Shown here piece after piece: positions 26,661 through 32,888 of a stretch of DNA of 64,000 nucleotides. The stretch spans positions 9,484-73,483 of the forward strand of contig CAZBXQ010000008.1 of assembly GCA_964495935.1 (NCBI GenBank), given 5' to 3'. A program made the position numbers and the translations under genes. Source of the stretch: JAJYSO01 sp964495935. Lineage in GTDB: Bacteria > Bacteroidota > Bacteroidia > Flavobacteriales > Flavobacteriaceae. Within the stretch, counting starts at the first letter, position 1. The number at the start of each line of letters is the position of its first letter. The notes below the pieces were generated by a model. That model searched no databases, was not told the DNA's origin, and saw nothing but the letters and a program-made list of their open reading frames with translations.

Positions 26661-27833
26661 ATGAATACAATTACACGAAAGATCAGGTTAGTTATTGATG
26701 ATCGGGAACAGGATGTTAAATCAGTGTTTCAAAAACTATATAATTGGCAGGAGGTGGTTTTCCGCAGTTATAATTTTGTGGCTACCCACCAATACATTCT
26801 GGAAAACCTAAAAGAGTTTTTTTACTTTCAGGATTTGGGGAAATTGTTACTTGTGAAACGATCCGATAAAGTTCCAGAGGGTGTTCTAAACACAAGTAGG
26901 ATGAACACTACTTACCAAGTTTTGTCTAAGAAGTTCAAGGGGGACATTCCAATGGATATTCTAAGCAATGTGAACAATCGTTTGGTATCTACTTTTAACA
27001 AAGAAAGAGTGGAGTATTTTGCTGGAAAACGCAGTTTGCGAACCTATAAAAGAATGGTACCTATGCCTTTTTCAAAAAAGTTGCTTGATAAGATAACGAT
27101 CGAAGATGGACAGTATTATTTTACTTTTTTTGGGATAACCTTTAAACTTTTTTTTGGTAGGGACTTGAGCGGGAATCAGTTGATAGTTGATAGAGCTTTG
27201 GAGGGGGAATATAAATTCTGTGGTAGTAGTGTACAATTGGATGGTACAAATATCTTCTTACTTTGTACGGTGCAGATTCCAACTAAAGATAATCTTGTCG
27301 ATCCGAAAAAAGAGGCGCTCATAAAGTTGGACTTTAATGCACCAATAAAATTCATTGATAAACAGGGATATAAGGAAATAGGAAGTAAAGAGGGATATCT
27401 CCATCGACGCCTTGCAATAAAGGGAGCTTTGCACCGGTTGCAAAAAGGGTTAATAGAAACAAAAGGCGGTAAAGGTCGAGCTAAGAAACTGCAAGCGCTT
27501 GATCGCTTTAAGAAAAAGGAGCACAACTATGTCGCTACGGCTTTACATAAGTATTCAAGACAAGTGATAGACCTTTGTATAAAGAAAGGTATCGGCACAC
27601 TTCATATAAGTGGTCAAGAACAAGAAATGAAGGCCTTGTCTGCCAGAATAAAGGAAATTAAAACAGATAAAAGTTTGTCCCGGGCGGAAAAATATGAGCT
27701 TATCGAGAGAAGTAAGTTTGTGATCCCCAATTGGTCATATTACGGCCTAATGGATAAGCTTAAATATAAAGCTAAAATGGCTGGTATAGATGTTGATTTC
27801 GTGAAAGAAGAGACTTCTGATGACAGTAAATAA
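26661..27833 (+). CDS. Nuclease-dead Cas12f/TnpB-like RNA-guided effector
   Basis: A 390-residue protein resembling compact Cas12f (type V-F) along its length: ..TYKRMVPMPFSK, GNQLIVDRALEGEYKFCGSSVQLDG, then the RuvC-I strand IKLDFNAPIKF (Asp224), a bridge-helix-like GGKGRAKKLQALDRFKKKEHNYVATALHKYSRQVIDLCIKKGIGT, and NWSYYGLMDKLKYKAKMAGIDVDFV. The RuvC-II Glu position (..GTIxxEDL in active enzymes) is GTLHISGQ, with Ser317. The protein stops at TSDDSK, where TSxxCxxCG would begin, so zinc ribbon and RuvC-III Asp are absent. It is probably a programmable DNA-binding protein without cleavage, guided by the adjacent arrays. Its stop lies within scaffold C. A decayed transposon TnpB is the main alternative, but the intact arrays argue against it. 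Confidence 0.85.
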   Translation: MNTITRKIRLVIDDREQDVKSVFQKLYNWQEVVFRSYNFVATHQYILENLKEFFYFQDLGKLLLVKRSDKVPEGVLNTSRMNTTYQVLSKKFKGDIPMDILSNVNNRLVSTFNKERVEYFAGKRSLRTYKRMVPMPFSKKLLDKITIEDGQYYFTFFGITFKLFFGRDLSGNQLIVDRALEGEYKFCGSSVQLDGTNIFLLCTVQIPTKDNLVDPKKEALIKLDFNAPIKFIDKQGYKEIGSKEGYLHRRLAIKGALHRLQKGLIETKGGKGRAKKLQALDRFKKKEHNYVATALHKYSRQVIDLCIKKGIGTLHISGQEQEMKALSARIKEIKTDKSLSRAEKYELIERSKFVIPNWSYYGLMDKLKYKAKMAGIDVDFVKEETSDDSK

Positions 27834-27907
27834 CAAAATAAGTGGGGCGGTTGAGCGTCCTTGGGTTGAGGGGAGACCACTCGACAAATCTTCCAAAGTG
27901 AAGTGAG
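27829..27907 (+). ncRNA. Guide scaffold C (tracr-like), fused to the Cas12f-like gene end
   Basis: Same layout as the other scaffolds. Its anti-repeat reads TCCAAAGTG (27891-27899) where A, B and D have TTCAAAATG. Against the repeat core, both changes keep pairing (U-G to C-G and A-U to G-U), which supports a functional stem. The first bases encode the last residues and stop of the Cas12f-like protein, as TnpB omega-RNAs overlap their gene's 3' end. Confidence 0.78.
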
Positions 27908-28075
27908 GTTGGAAACGACCACATTTTGGATGGTATTCTCAACCGCTATCACTTACTAACCACCGCAGTTAGTGTTGGAAACGACCACATTTTGGATGGT
28001 ATTCTCAACTGAGGTGACTCTTTAAAAGTGCTTCCAAGTGTTGGGAACGACCACATTTTGGATGGTATTCTCAAC
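27908..28075 (+). CRISPR. Mini-CRISPR array C: 3 repeats, 2 spacers
   Basis: 36-base repeats at 27908-27943, 27974-28009 and 28040-28075 are separated by 30-base spacers 27944-27973 and 28010-28039. The first two repeats share the variant start GTTGGAAACG. Spacer 27944-27973 contains an internal inverted repeat (ACTAAC / GTTAGT). A last guide could extend past 28075 into non-repeat sequence. Confidence 0.88.
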
Positions 28076-28128
28076 CAGTGTATACTTTTTCTGGGGTTCT
28101 CTGATTATTCGAGGGAATACAAATTTAA

Positions 28129-28160
28129 TTTGTATATAACAAATATAAAGTGTAAATTTA
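28129..28160 (+). promoter_or_regulatory. Promoter of the PH-domain gene (TTTG-N20-TAAATTTA)
   Basis: TTTG (28129-28132), 20 bases, TAAATTTA (28153-28160). The surrounding block (28111-28170) is clearly homologous to 26352-26410, including the GAGGGA..TACAA upstream part and the CAGTATATAA downstream part. The gene's ATG follows at 28182. Confidence 0.65.
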
Positions 28161-28181
28161 CAGTATATAAAAGTAAAGGTT

Positions 28182-28673
28182 ATGATACGTTTCGAAACTA
28201 CCCCGGTTGGTGATACAAGCCCCGTGAATGAGGTGCCTACTGACGTTATCTATGCAGCAAAAATACATTGGATATCTTATGTAAAACCAGTTATCGTTGG
28301 CGTTTTAGGCCTTCCCTTTATCTTATTAGTGGGTGTGTTTGGCCTTATGGGAATTGCCGTCTTACTTCTTGGACTTTACCTTTTTATCTACAAAGGTATT
28401 GGCAGGATTTTAGAACTAAAGAAAACAAGAATATTAGTCTCTCCTACACGATTGACCGTGATCACCGGTATTTTTACAAAAAATGTAGAGGATATTTCCT
28501 TGTATAAATCAAAAACAATTTCGTTTCACAAATCGTTGTTAGGACAGCTACTCGATTTCGGACGATTTAGTTTGAGCACTGGCGAACATGGAAAAAGCCT
28601 TATCGTAAGTGCTCCTGAGCAGTTGAGGAGAGCGATTACCGCTCAGATTAATAATATGACATGGACTCATTAA
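28182..28673 (+). CDS. Membrane protein with bacterial PH domain (bPH2/DUF304-like)
   Basis: A 163-residue protein. The N-terminal cytosolic stretch is followed by two adjacent membrane segments (about residues 36-50 and 53-72, rich in Leu, Val, Gly), then a bPH2-type domain (KKTRILVSPTRLTVITGIFTKNVEDISLYKSKTISFHKSLLGQLLDFGRFSLST). YdbS/YdbT-like proteins of this type are small inner-membrane proteins of unclear function. It has its own copy of the promoter block used before scaffold B, and its stop codon directly precedes scaffold D. It is thus embedded in the guide-array region, though a functional link to the effector is only inferred from position. Confidence 0.8.
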   Translation: MIRFETTPVGDTSPVNEVPTDVIYAAKIHWISYVKPVIVGVLGLPFILLVGVFGLMGIAVLLLGLYLFIYKGIGRILELKKTRILVSPTRLTVITGIFTKNVEDISLYKSKTISFHKSLLGQLLDFGRFSLSTGEHGKSLIVSAPEQLRRAITAQINNMTWTH

Positions 28674-28751
28674 TAAATAAAATAAGTGGGGCGGTTGAGC
28701 GTCCTTGGGTTGAGGGGAGACCACTCGACAAATCTTTCAAAATGGAGTGAG
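28674..28751 (+). ncRNA. Guide scaffold D (tracr-like)
   Basis: The core from AAAATAAG onward equals scaffolds A and B, with both hairpins, the GTTGAG loop and anti-repeat TTCAAAATG; only the first few bases differ. It begins directly after the PH-domain gene's stop codon and abuts array D. Confidence 0.75.
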
Positions 28752-28953
28752 GTTGGGAGCGACCACATTTTGGATGGTATTCTCAACATTTTGTCAGCGA
28801 TGAACTAAATAATCTTGGTTGGGAGCGACCACATTTTGGATGGTATTCTCAACATGGCAATCTTTGTGATGGTTCTTATAACTGTTGGGAACGGCCATAT
28901 TTTGGACGGTGTTCTCAACTGTAAAAGCAAAGGAGTTGGAAACGACCACATTT
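28752..28953 (+). CRISPR. Mini-CRISPR array D: 3 full repeats and one truncated
   Basis: Repeats at 28752-28787, 28818-28853 and 28884-28919 with 30-base spacers 28788-28817 and 28854-28883. A 15-base segment (28920-28934, half the usual spacer length) leads to a repeat cut after 19 bases (28935-28953). The third repeat carries the GGACGGTGTT variant also seen in the third repeat of array A, suggesting arrays were copied from one another. Confidence 0.88.
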
Positions 28954-28998
28954 AAACGAATAAATGAAGACACGAGAAAACATTAAAAAACACGTAAA

Positions 28999-29295
28999 AT
29001 GACACCATTGAAAGAACAAGATGATAGCAAAATGCATCCGGGTGAGATCCTCAGAAGGGAACTAATTGAGCCAAGGATGTTAACTATCACTCAGGTTGCT
29101 AAACACTTGGCGGTGTCCTACGTTACGATATCTAAAATAGTGAATGGAAGGAGCAATATTACTCCCAATATGGCTATCCGTATTGCTTATGTATTTGGCA
29201 GCAATCCTGAATATTGGCTATCCTTGCAACAGGAATACGATCTCAAGAATGCTCAAAATGAATTTAAGGATTACAATAAACTAACGAAGATTTGA
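28999..29295 (+). CDS. HigA/VapI-type HTH antitoxin-like protein (orphan)
   Basis: A 98-residue XRE-family protein of the HigA addiction-module antidote group: MHPGEILRRELIEPRMLTITQVAKHLAVSYVTISKIVNGRSNITPNMAIRIAYVFGSNPEYWLSLQQEYDLKNA. The HPGE start and PEYWL..Q..YDL end are diagnostic. No HigB-type RelE toxin lies upstream, where it usually is; array D is there instead. It may be an orphan antitoxin giving resistance to toxin loss, or a plain regulator. Confidence 0.88.
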   Translation: MTPLKEQDDSKMHPGEILRRELIEPRMLTITQVAKHLAVSYVTISKIVNGRSNITPNMAIRIAYVFGSNPEYWLSLQQEYDLKNAQNEFKDYNKLTKI

Positions 29296-29340
29296 ACACT
29301 AAAGAATATAAATTTTACCACAACAATAAATATTAATATC

Positions 29341-29937
29341 ATGAAGAAGTATGTTTTTTTCTGCATTGGACTTTTTTTCTTCTCCTTTTGTGGAGCTCAG
29401 GAAATTGATTCTACAAGAGTTACAACGGTTAAGTCCATTGAGAACGGCCAAAATCAGTTATTGGTAAACAGTACCGTCGCATTAAAGAAAGGTGACAAAT
29501 TACAGATTTGGATTCCCGCTGGTAGAGAGGATTTTATATTTGTCAAAAGGGTTAAGAAAGGTCTTGGAACAGGATTATTGAAAGGGGCGGTCGGTGCCAT
29601 TGGTACCGGTGCGGCGGCCGTCGGTATGGGAACGAGTAACGTAAATACGGCCATTGGGGCGATAAAAGTTGCGGATAAAGCTTCTTCCGTTGCCTACGGT
29701 ATAGAAACGGTTGAGCAAATTCAAAATCTACCTATGTCCAAAAAGGCTAAAAAGATTGCGGGCAAGAACATGGTTATCACTGATTGGGATATGGATGATA
29801 ATGGCTGGTGGGTAAACGGTAAAATAGACAAGAAACCTTACCGAGTTCTCTTGCAGGAAGCAGTGCCCGCAGGGGAAGTCAAGCTAATTGATACCTCATT
29901 GGAATCGCATGTAACCAACGTATCAAGCGAGGAATAG
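29341..29937 (+). CDS. Secreted/periplasmic hypothetical protein
   Basis: A 198-residue protein with a Sec signal peptide (KKYVFFCIGLFFFSFCGAQ, likely cleavage before Gln20). After a beta-rich part comes a Gly/Ala-rich helix (LGTGLLKGAVGAIGTGAAAVGMG, residues about 77-100) that could insert in a membrane. The C-terminal part (VITDWDMDDNGWWVNGKIDKKPYRVLLQE) is beta-rich. No family recognised. The Gly-rich amphipathic segment is reminiscent of surface or toxin-like proteins but is not enough for a call. Confidence 0.65.
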   Translation: MKKYVFFCIGLFFFSFCGAQEIDSTRVTTVKSIENGQNQLLVNSTVALKKGDKLQIWIPAGREDFIFVKRVKKGLGTGLLKGAVGAIGTGAAAVGMGTSNVNTAIGAIKVADKASSVAYGIETVEQIQNLPMSKKAKKIAGKNMVITDWDMDDNGWWVNGKIDKKPYRVLLQEAVPAGEVKLIDTSLESHVTNVSSEE

Positions 29938-29974
29938 AAAAACCCTCCTTTAGGAGTAAATTAAACTTTCACAA

Positions 29975-30760
29975 ATGGAAATATTCAATGCCAAGCAACG
30001 GCGCCTTGAGGAAATAATTCTAAAAAATAATGATAGGTTACTACCGCTAAGCGCCTTGTATCATTCCGAAATACAGAACCTTGGAAAACGCTGGGCGTTT
30101 TACTCAGGTCAAATTGAAGGGAATACCTATACTTATGTAGAGACCGAGGCTCTGTTAACTGATGGAATTACATCCACAAAGAGATATGAAGATGCGAAGC
30201 AACTAAAGAACCTGTATAATACCTTTATCGGGGTTCTCGAGACCATTAAGGCTGAAGGCAAGATTTTGATTGATGATAATCTGATCTTTAGATTGCATTC
30301 TCAATTGACTGAGAGTTTAATCTCCGACGAGGACAGGGGGCGCTTTAGGCACAGGGCCGTGGCCATTACCGGTACATCGTATAAGCCACCAAAAGATCCT
30401 ATAGAGATTGGGCAAAAATTTTCCCAGATTTTATTCGAGCAGGAAAAGATTGAATCCCCTTTACAGCGTTCTTTATTTTTGCACCTCAATATGGCACGTC
30501 TCCAACCTTTTATTGATGGGAATAAGCGAACAGGCAGAATTCTGGGCGCTATCGTTTTGATGAATGCCAATATCCTTCCCATTTATGGTGATACTGGCGA
30601 GGATATTATAGAATACAGGAAAGGTATTATAGACTTCTATGAGACTGGGAACTATGCAACCTATGCCGATTATTTCCTAAGAAAAAAGCTGGAACAACTA
30701 CAAGAGATGACTTCTGAGATACTATTGCCCGAGGATAGAGGCTTTAGAAGAAGGAGGTAA
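29975..30760 (+). CDS. Fic family protein with Gln in place of the catalytic His
   Basis: A 261-residue Fic protein. The active-site loop reads ARLQPFIDGNKRTGR (residues about 174-188): the HPFxxGNK(R) motif is complete except that His is replaced by Gln177. The inhibitory motif SGQIEGN is at residues 44-50, and GTSYKPPKDP precedes the core as in other Fic proteins. Loss of the His would normally block AMP transfer, so it may be inactive, use another chemistry or act as a binding protein. A subgroup with QPF.DGNKRT exists as far as I recall. It faces the convergent HTH gene at 30802. Confidence 0.85.
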   Translation: MEIFNAKQRRLEEIILKNNDRLLPLSALYHSEIQNLGKRWAFYSGQIEGNTYTYVETEALLTDGITSTKRYEDAKQLKNLYNTFIGVLETIKAEGKILIDDNLIFRLHSQLTESLISDEDRGRFRHRAVAITGTSYKPPKDPIEIGQKFSQILFEQEKIESPLQRSLFLHLNMARLQPFIDGNKRTGRILGAIVLMNANILPIYGDTGEDIIEYRKGIIDFYETGNYATYADYFLRKKLEQLQEMTSEILLPEDRGFRRRR

Positions 30761-30787
30761 TGAAATCTTTGTAATGAATGCTTACAT

Positions 30788-30828
30788 AAATTAATCCCCT
30801 TTTACTTTGCGTCAAAGGGGATTAATTT
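30788..30828. terminator. Bidirectional terminator between convergent genes
   Basis: Perfect 15-bp arms AAATTAATCCCCTTT (30788-30802) and AAAGGGGATTAATTT (30814-30828) with an 11-base loop. T-rich sequence follows the plus-strand stem and A-rich precedes it. The arm overlaps the last codons of the minus-strand HTH gene, so it can end transcripts of both convergent genes. Confidence 0.8.
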
Positions 30829-31029
30829 TATAGACAGTTTCAATGCTTCACAAATTTTTAGAAAATTTTTGACCGGCATGTCGTTCTCTCCATCAAAGTA
30901 CCTTTTTAATTGAGACTGGTCTATTCCGGTCATTTTCCAAAGCCGATATTTTGAGATATTGGACTCTTCCATCCTTTCAGAAAAGGCGGCGATAATAGTC
31001 TTGGTATTTCTTATTTTGTGATTGGCCAT
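30802..31029 (-). CDS. XRE-family HTH protein
   Basis: A 75-residue helix-turn-helix protein (TKTIIAAFSERMEESNISKYRLWKMTGIDQSQLKRYFDGENDMPVKNFLKICEALKLSIKLIP). The SKYRLWKMTGIDQSQLKRYFDG segment is the HTH. The start at the ATG at 31029 (ANHKIRN) gives the compact family length; an upstream ATG adds ten residues. It could control the accessory operon or the Fic gene; the target is not known. Confidence 0.75.
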   Translation of the reverse strand: MANHKIRNTKTIIAAFSERMEESNISKYRLWKMTGIDQSQLKRYFDGENDMPVKNFLKICEALKLSIKLIPFDAK

Positions 31030-31202
31030 GGTATTTTGTTTTGGTGTGAATATGACCATAATTATTCTATTTTAAAAAGGCAGGGAAGGATTTGATACCT
31101 ACAAATTCACTTTATTTCCGCTTCATTTATATTAGCGGCTGTTAGCGTCTCTATTCCGCCACCTGCCTTAAATTGTTTTAAATCCTTAATTAATTTTTGG
31201 TT

Positions 31203-31430
31203 CTACAGGCCGTAATGTATTTGAAAACGCACCTTTTGAGGATTATATCCCAGGTCTTTCAGGTCCATTACAAGTTTATCCAATGTTTGTCCGGTCAGCT
31301 CCATTGCTTGTTCTTGAACATCATCAGGTGGGAAATCATCTCCGTGGCCTTTTCTTACGTGGGTCATAAAGCTTTCATGGATAGCCCCGAACATTTTACA
31401 CTTTCTCGTTCTGTAAATCAGTTTTGACAT
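31203..31430 (-). CDS. Hypothetical protein, 75 residues
   Basis: Small basic protein of unknown family (IYRTRKCKMFGAIHESFMTHVRKGHGDDFPPDDVQEQAMELTGQTLDKLVMDLKDLGYNPQKVRFQIHYGL). The last gene of the minus-strand accessory operon starting at 34102, close behind the small zinc-ribbon gene. No signal or membrane segment. Confidence 0.55.
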   Translation of the reverse strand: MSKLIYRTRKCKMFGAIHESFMTHVRKGHGDDFPPDDVQEQAMELTGQTLDKLVMDLKDLGYNPQKVRFQIHYGL

Positions 31431-31458
31431 ATCAATGTTTTAATTGGTTATTTAAAAA

Positions 31459-31587
31459 TTATTTTACTTCTTTGCTGCCACATTCGGGGCATTGGAAACC
31501 CCACCAACGAGCGTCAAAAACATGTCCGCAGCGTAAACATGTTCGCCAAACTTCATGATTAAAGCTTTGTAATATCTTCTTAATCAT
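31459..31587 (-). CDS. Small zinc-ribbon protein
   Basis: A 42-residue protein with two Cys pairs in CLRCGH and CPECGS arrangement, 14 residues apart, forming a rubredoxin-like zinc ribbon. Its ATG overlaps the TAA of the upstream 31580 gene (ATGATTAA), indicating translational coupling. It may bind nucleic acid or another protein; function unknown. Short, but the paired CxxC and the overlap support it. Confidence 0.6.
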   Translation of the reverse strand: MIKKILQSFNHEVWRTCLRCGHVFDARWWGFQCPECGSKEVK

Positions 31588-32281
31588 TTCTAATATTTTC
31601 TTCCTGTTCCCAACGGTCCTCAAGGAGCGGAACGGACATGGTTAATCCTTTTATATCATGTTCAACTTTATAATCAATTCCTGCATTAAAACTTTCAAAA
31701 AATGCCGGACGACCGTCATCATCGCAAACAACAAGATCTTGCAGCGTCCAAGTTTTCTGTTTGTTATCCATATCCTCAACCGAATGCACTTTTACGATCA
31801 CATACCTTCTCACATCCGATGAGCCCACAGAATTTGGGGTTGCTGAAGATGTTTTCTTTGATTCACGAGAAACCTTTAAGAGGGAGTAGTATTGTTTAAT
31901 AACATTCTCAAGATCATTTAGCTCACCTCTGACAAAATCGAACCCCATAAAGTTCCTTGTAATTGGGCTCAGGAAACCCAGTTTAGTATTTCGAATCTCA
32001 GCCAATTTTAGTGCTTCATTTTGATATACTTTATAATTTTGAAGATAGTTAATATTATATGGTGCCGTATTAATTCGCCGTAATAGGGGACTATTCATTA
32101 AGAGATGGGCTTTATATTCTCGTAAGTTAATAGAGGAGTAGATCTTAGAGAGACTGCTCTCGTCCTCAATACAGTTCCTTACAACTGAGTACAGATGGTC
32201 GGCCACCCGGAACTCAAAAAAATGATGCGACAGAGCTCCAAGCCCGTTTCTTGTATTCGTATTTACCTGAAATTTTTTCAT
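31580..32281 (-). CDS. Hypothetical protein, 233 residues
   Basis: No family recognised. The N-terminal half is basic and helical (NTRNGLGALSHHFFEFRVADHLYSVVRNCIEDESSL), the C-terminal half beta-rich (RRYVIVKVHSVEDMDNKQKTWTLQDLVVCDDDGRPAFFESFNAG), ending with an acidic tail. Cytosolic. Part of the accessory operon of unknown function. Confidence 0.6.
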   Translation of the reverse strand: MKKFQVNTNTRNGLGALSHHFFEFRVADHLYSVVRNCIEDESSLSKIYSSINLREYKAHLLMNSPLLRRINTAPYNINYLQNYKVYQNEALKLAEIRNTKLGFLSPITRNFMGFDFVRGELNDLENVIKQYYSLLKVSRESKKTSSATPNSVGSSDVRRYVIVKVHSVEDMDNKQKTWTLQDLVVCDDDGRPAFFESFNAGIDYKVEHDIKGLTMSVPLLEDRWEQEENIRND

Positions 32282-32303
32282 TTTATTCTATTTTCTTTTA
32301 TTT

Positions 32304-32876
32304 TTAATATCGAAGATCTGTCCAGTGGATTATCTTTCCGGAAAAGTCTTTGTCGAAGAAGTTAAAGAATGCCTCAACAGAAGGGAAACCATCGTTAATT
32401 GCCAATCGATCTACTTGTTCAGATCTTAATTGTTTGCCATCGATCAGAACACTATATATTCTATATGTACAATCGTTTTCTAAGGCAGAGTATTGAATCA
32501 AAGATTTAGAGCTATTTGTATAATTGAATATTTCAATCTTCTGCACACTCTTAACCCTTAAAACAGGTGCAAACTGAAATCTATCTTTTGTTCGGTTGTT
32601 GATAACGAAATGTATTTTATTTCCAGCCTTCCAACGGTCGTGAATATCTTCTCGAATCGTCGTAAGCTTAGGCACTTCTATAAAATCTACCGGTTCTACC
32701 CATCCATGTATGTTCTTCTCACAGGCATATAGGTACTCAAGCGCCTCATTTGAAGGCATATTAAGTAATTCTTCATTCAAGAGTAATCCTGCCCATATTT
32801 TCTCGACAAAATGAGTCGGTTTACCTGCCAGCGCATTCATCTGGGTGGACCACTTTGTACTAAATGATAAGTTCAT
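32304..32876 (-). CDS. Hypothetical protein, 190 residues
   Basis: No family recognised. A mixed alpha/beta protein (KPTHFVEKIWAGLLLNEELLNM..., TTIREDIHDRWKAGNKIHFVINNRTKDRFQFAPVLRVKSVQKIEIF...). The LRVKSVQKIEI..., ...VLIDGKQL strands and C-terminal ...DGFPSVEAFFNFFDKDFSGKIIHWTDLRY look like a small ASCH- or PUA-like barrel (short protein, W-D-L-x-Y end), but this is a tentative reading. An RNA or modified-nucleotide binding role would follow if it holds. Confidence 0.6.
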   Translation of the reverse strand: MNLSFSTKWSTQMNALAGKPTHFVEKIWAGLLLNEELLNMPSNEALEYLYACEKNIHGWVEPVDFIEVPKLTTIREDIHDRWKAGNKIHFVINNRTKDRFQFAPVLRVKSVQKIEIFNYTNSSKSLIQYSALENDCTYRIYSVLIDGKQLRSEQVDRLAINDGFPSVEAFFNFFDKDFSGKIIHWTDLRY

Positions 32877-32888
32877 GTTGTTCTATTA

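Noticed and set aside
26661..27833. Calling the effector an active TnpB transposase-associated nuclease
   Set aside because: The RuvC-II Glu is Ser and the zinc ribbon with RuvC-III is absent. No TnpA gene or transposon ends flank it.
26042..28751. Reading the gene-plus-repeat units as integron gene cassettes with attC sites
   Set aside because: The repeats have strict 36/30 spacing, differing spacers and an RNA-guided effector gene; there is no integron integrase and no attC core sites.
19422..30760. An ECF sigma factor partner for the dead effector
   Set aside because: I looked for sigma region 2/4 patterns in all neighbouring frames and found none, so I do not claim the sigma-linked type of system.
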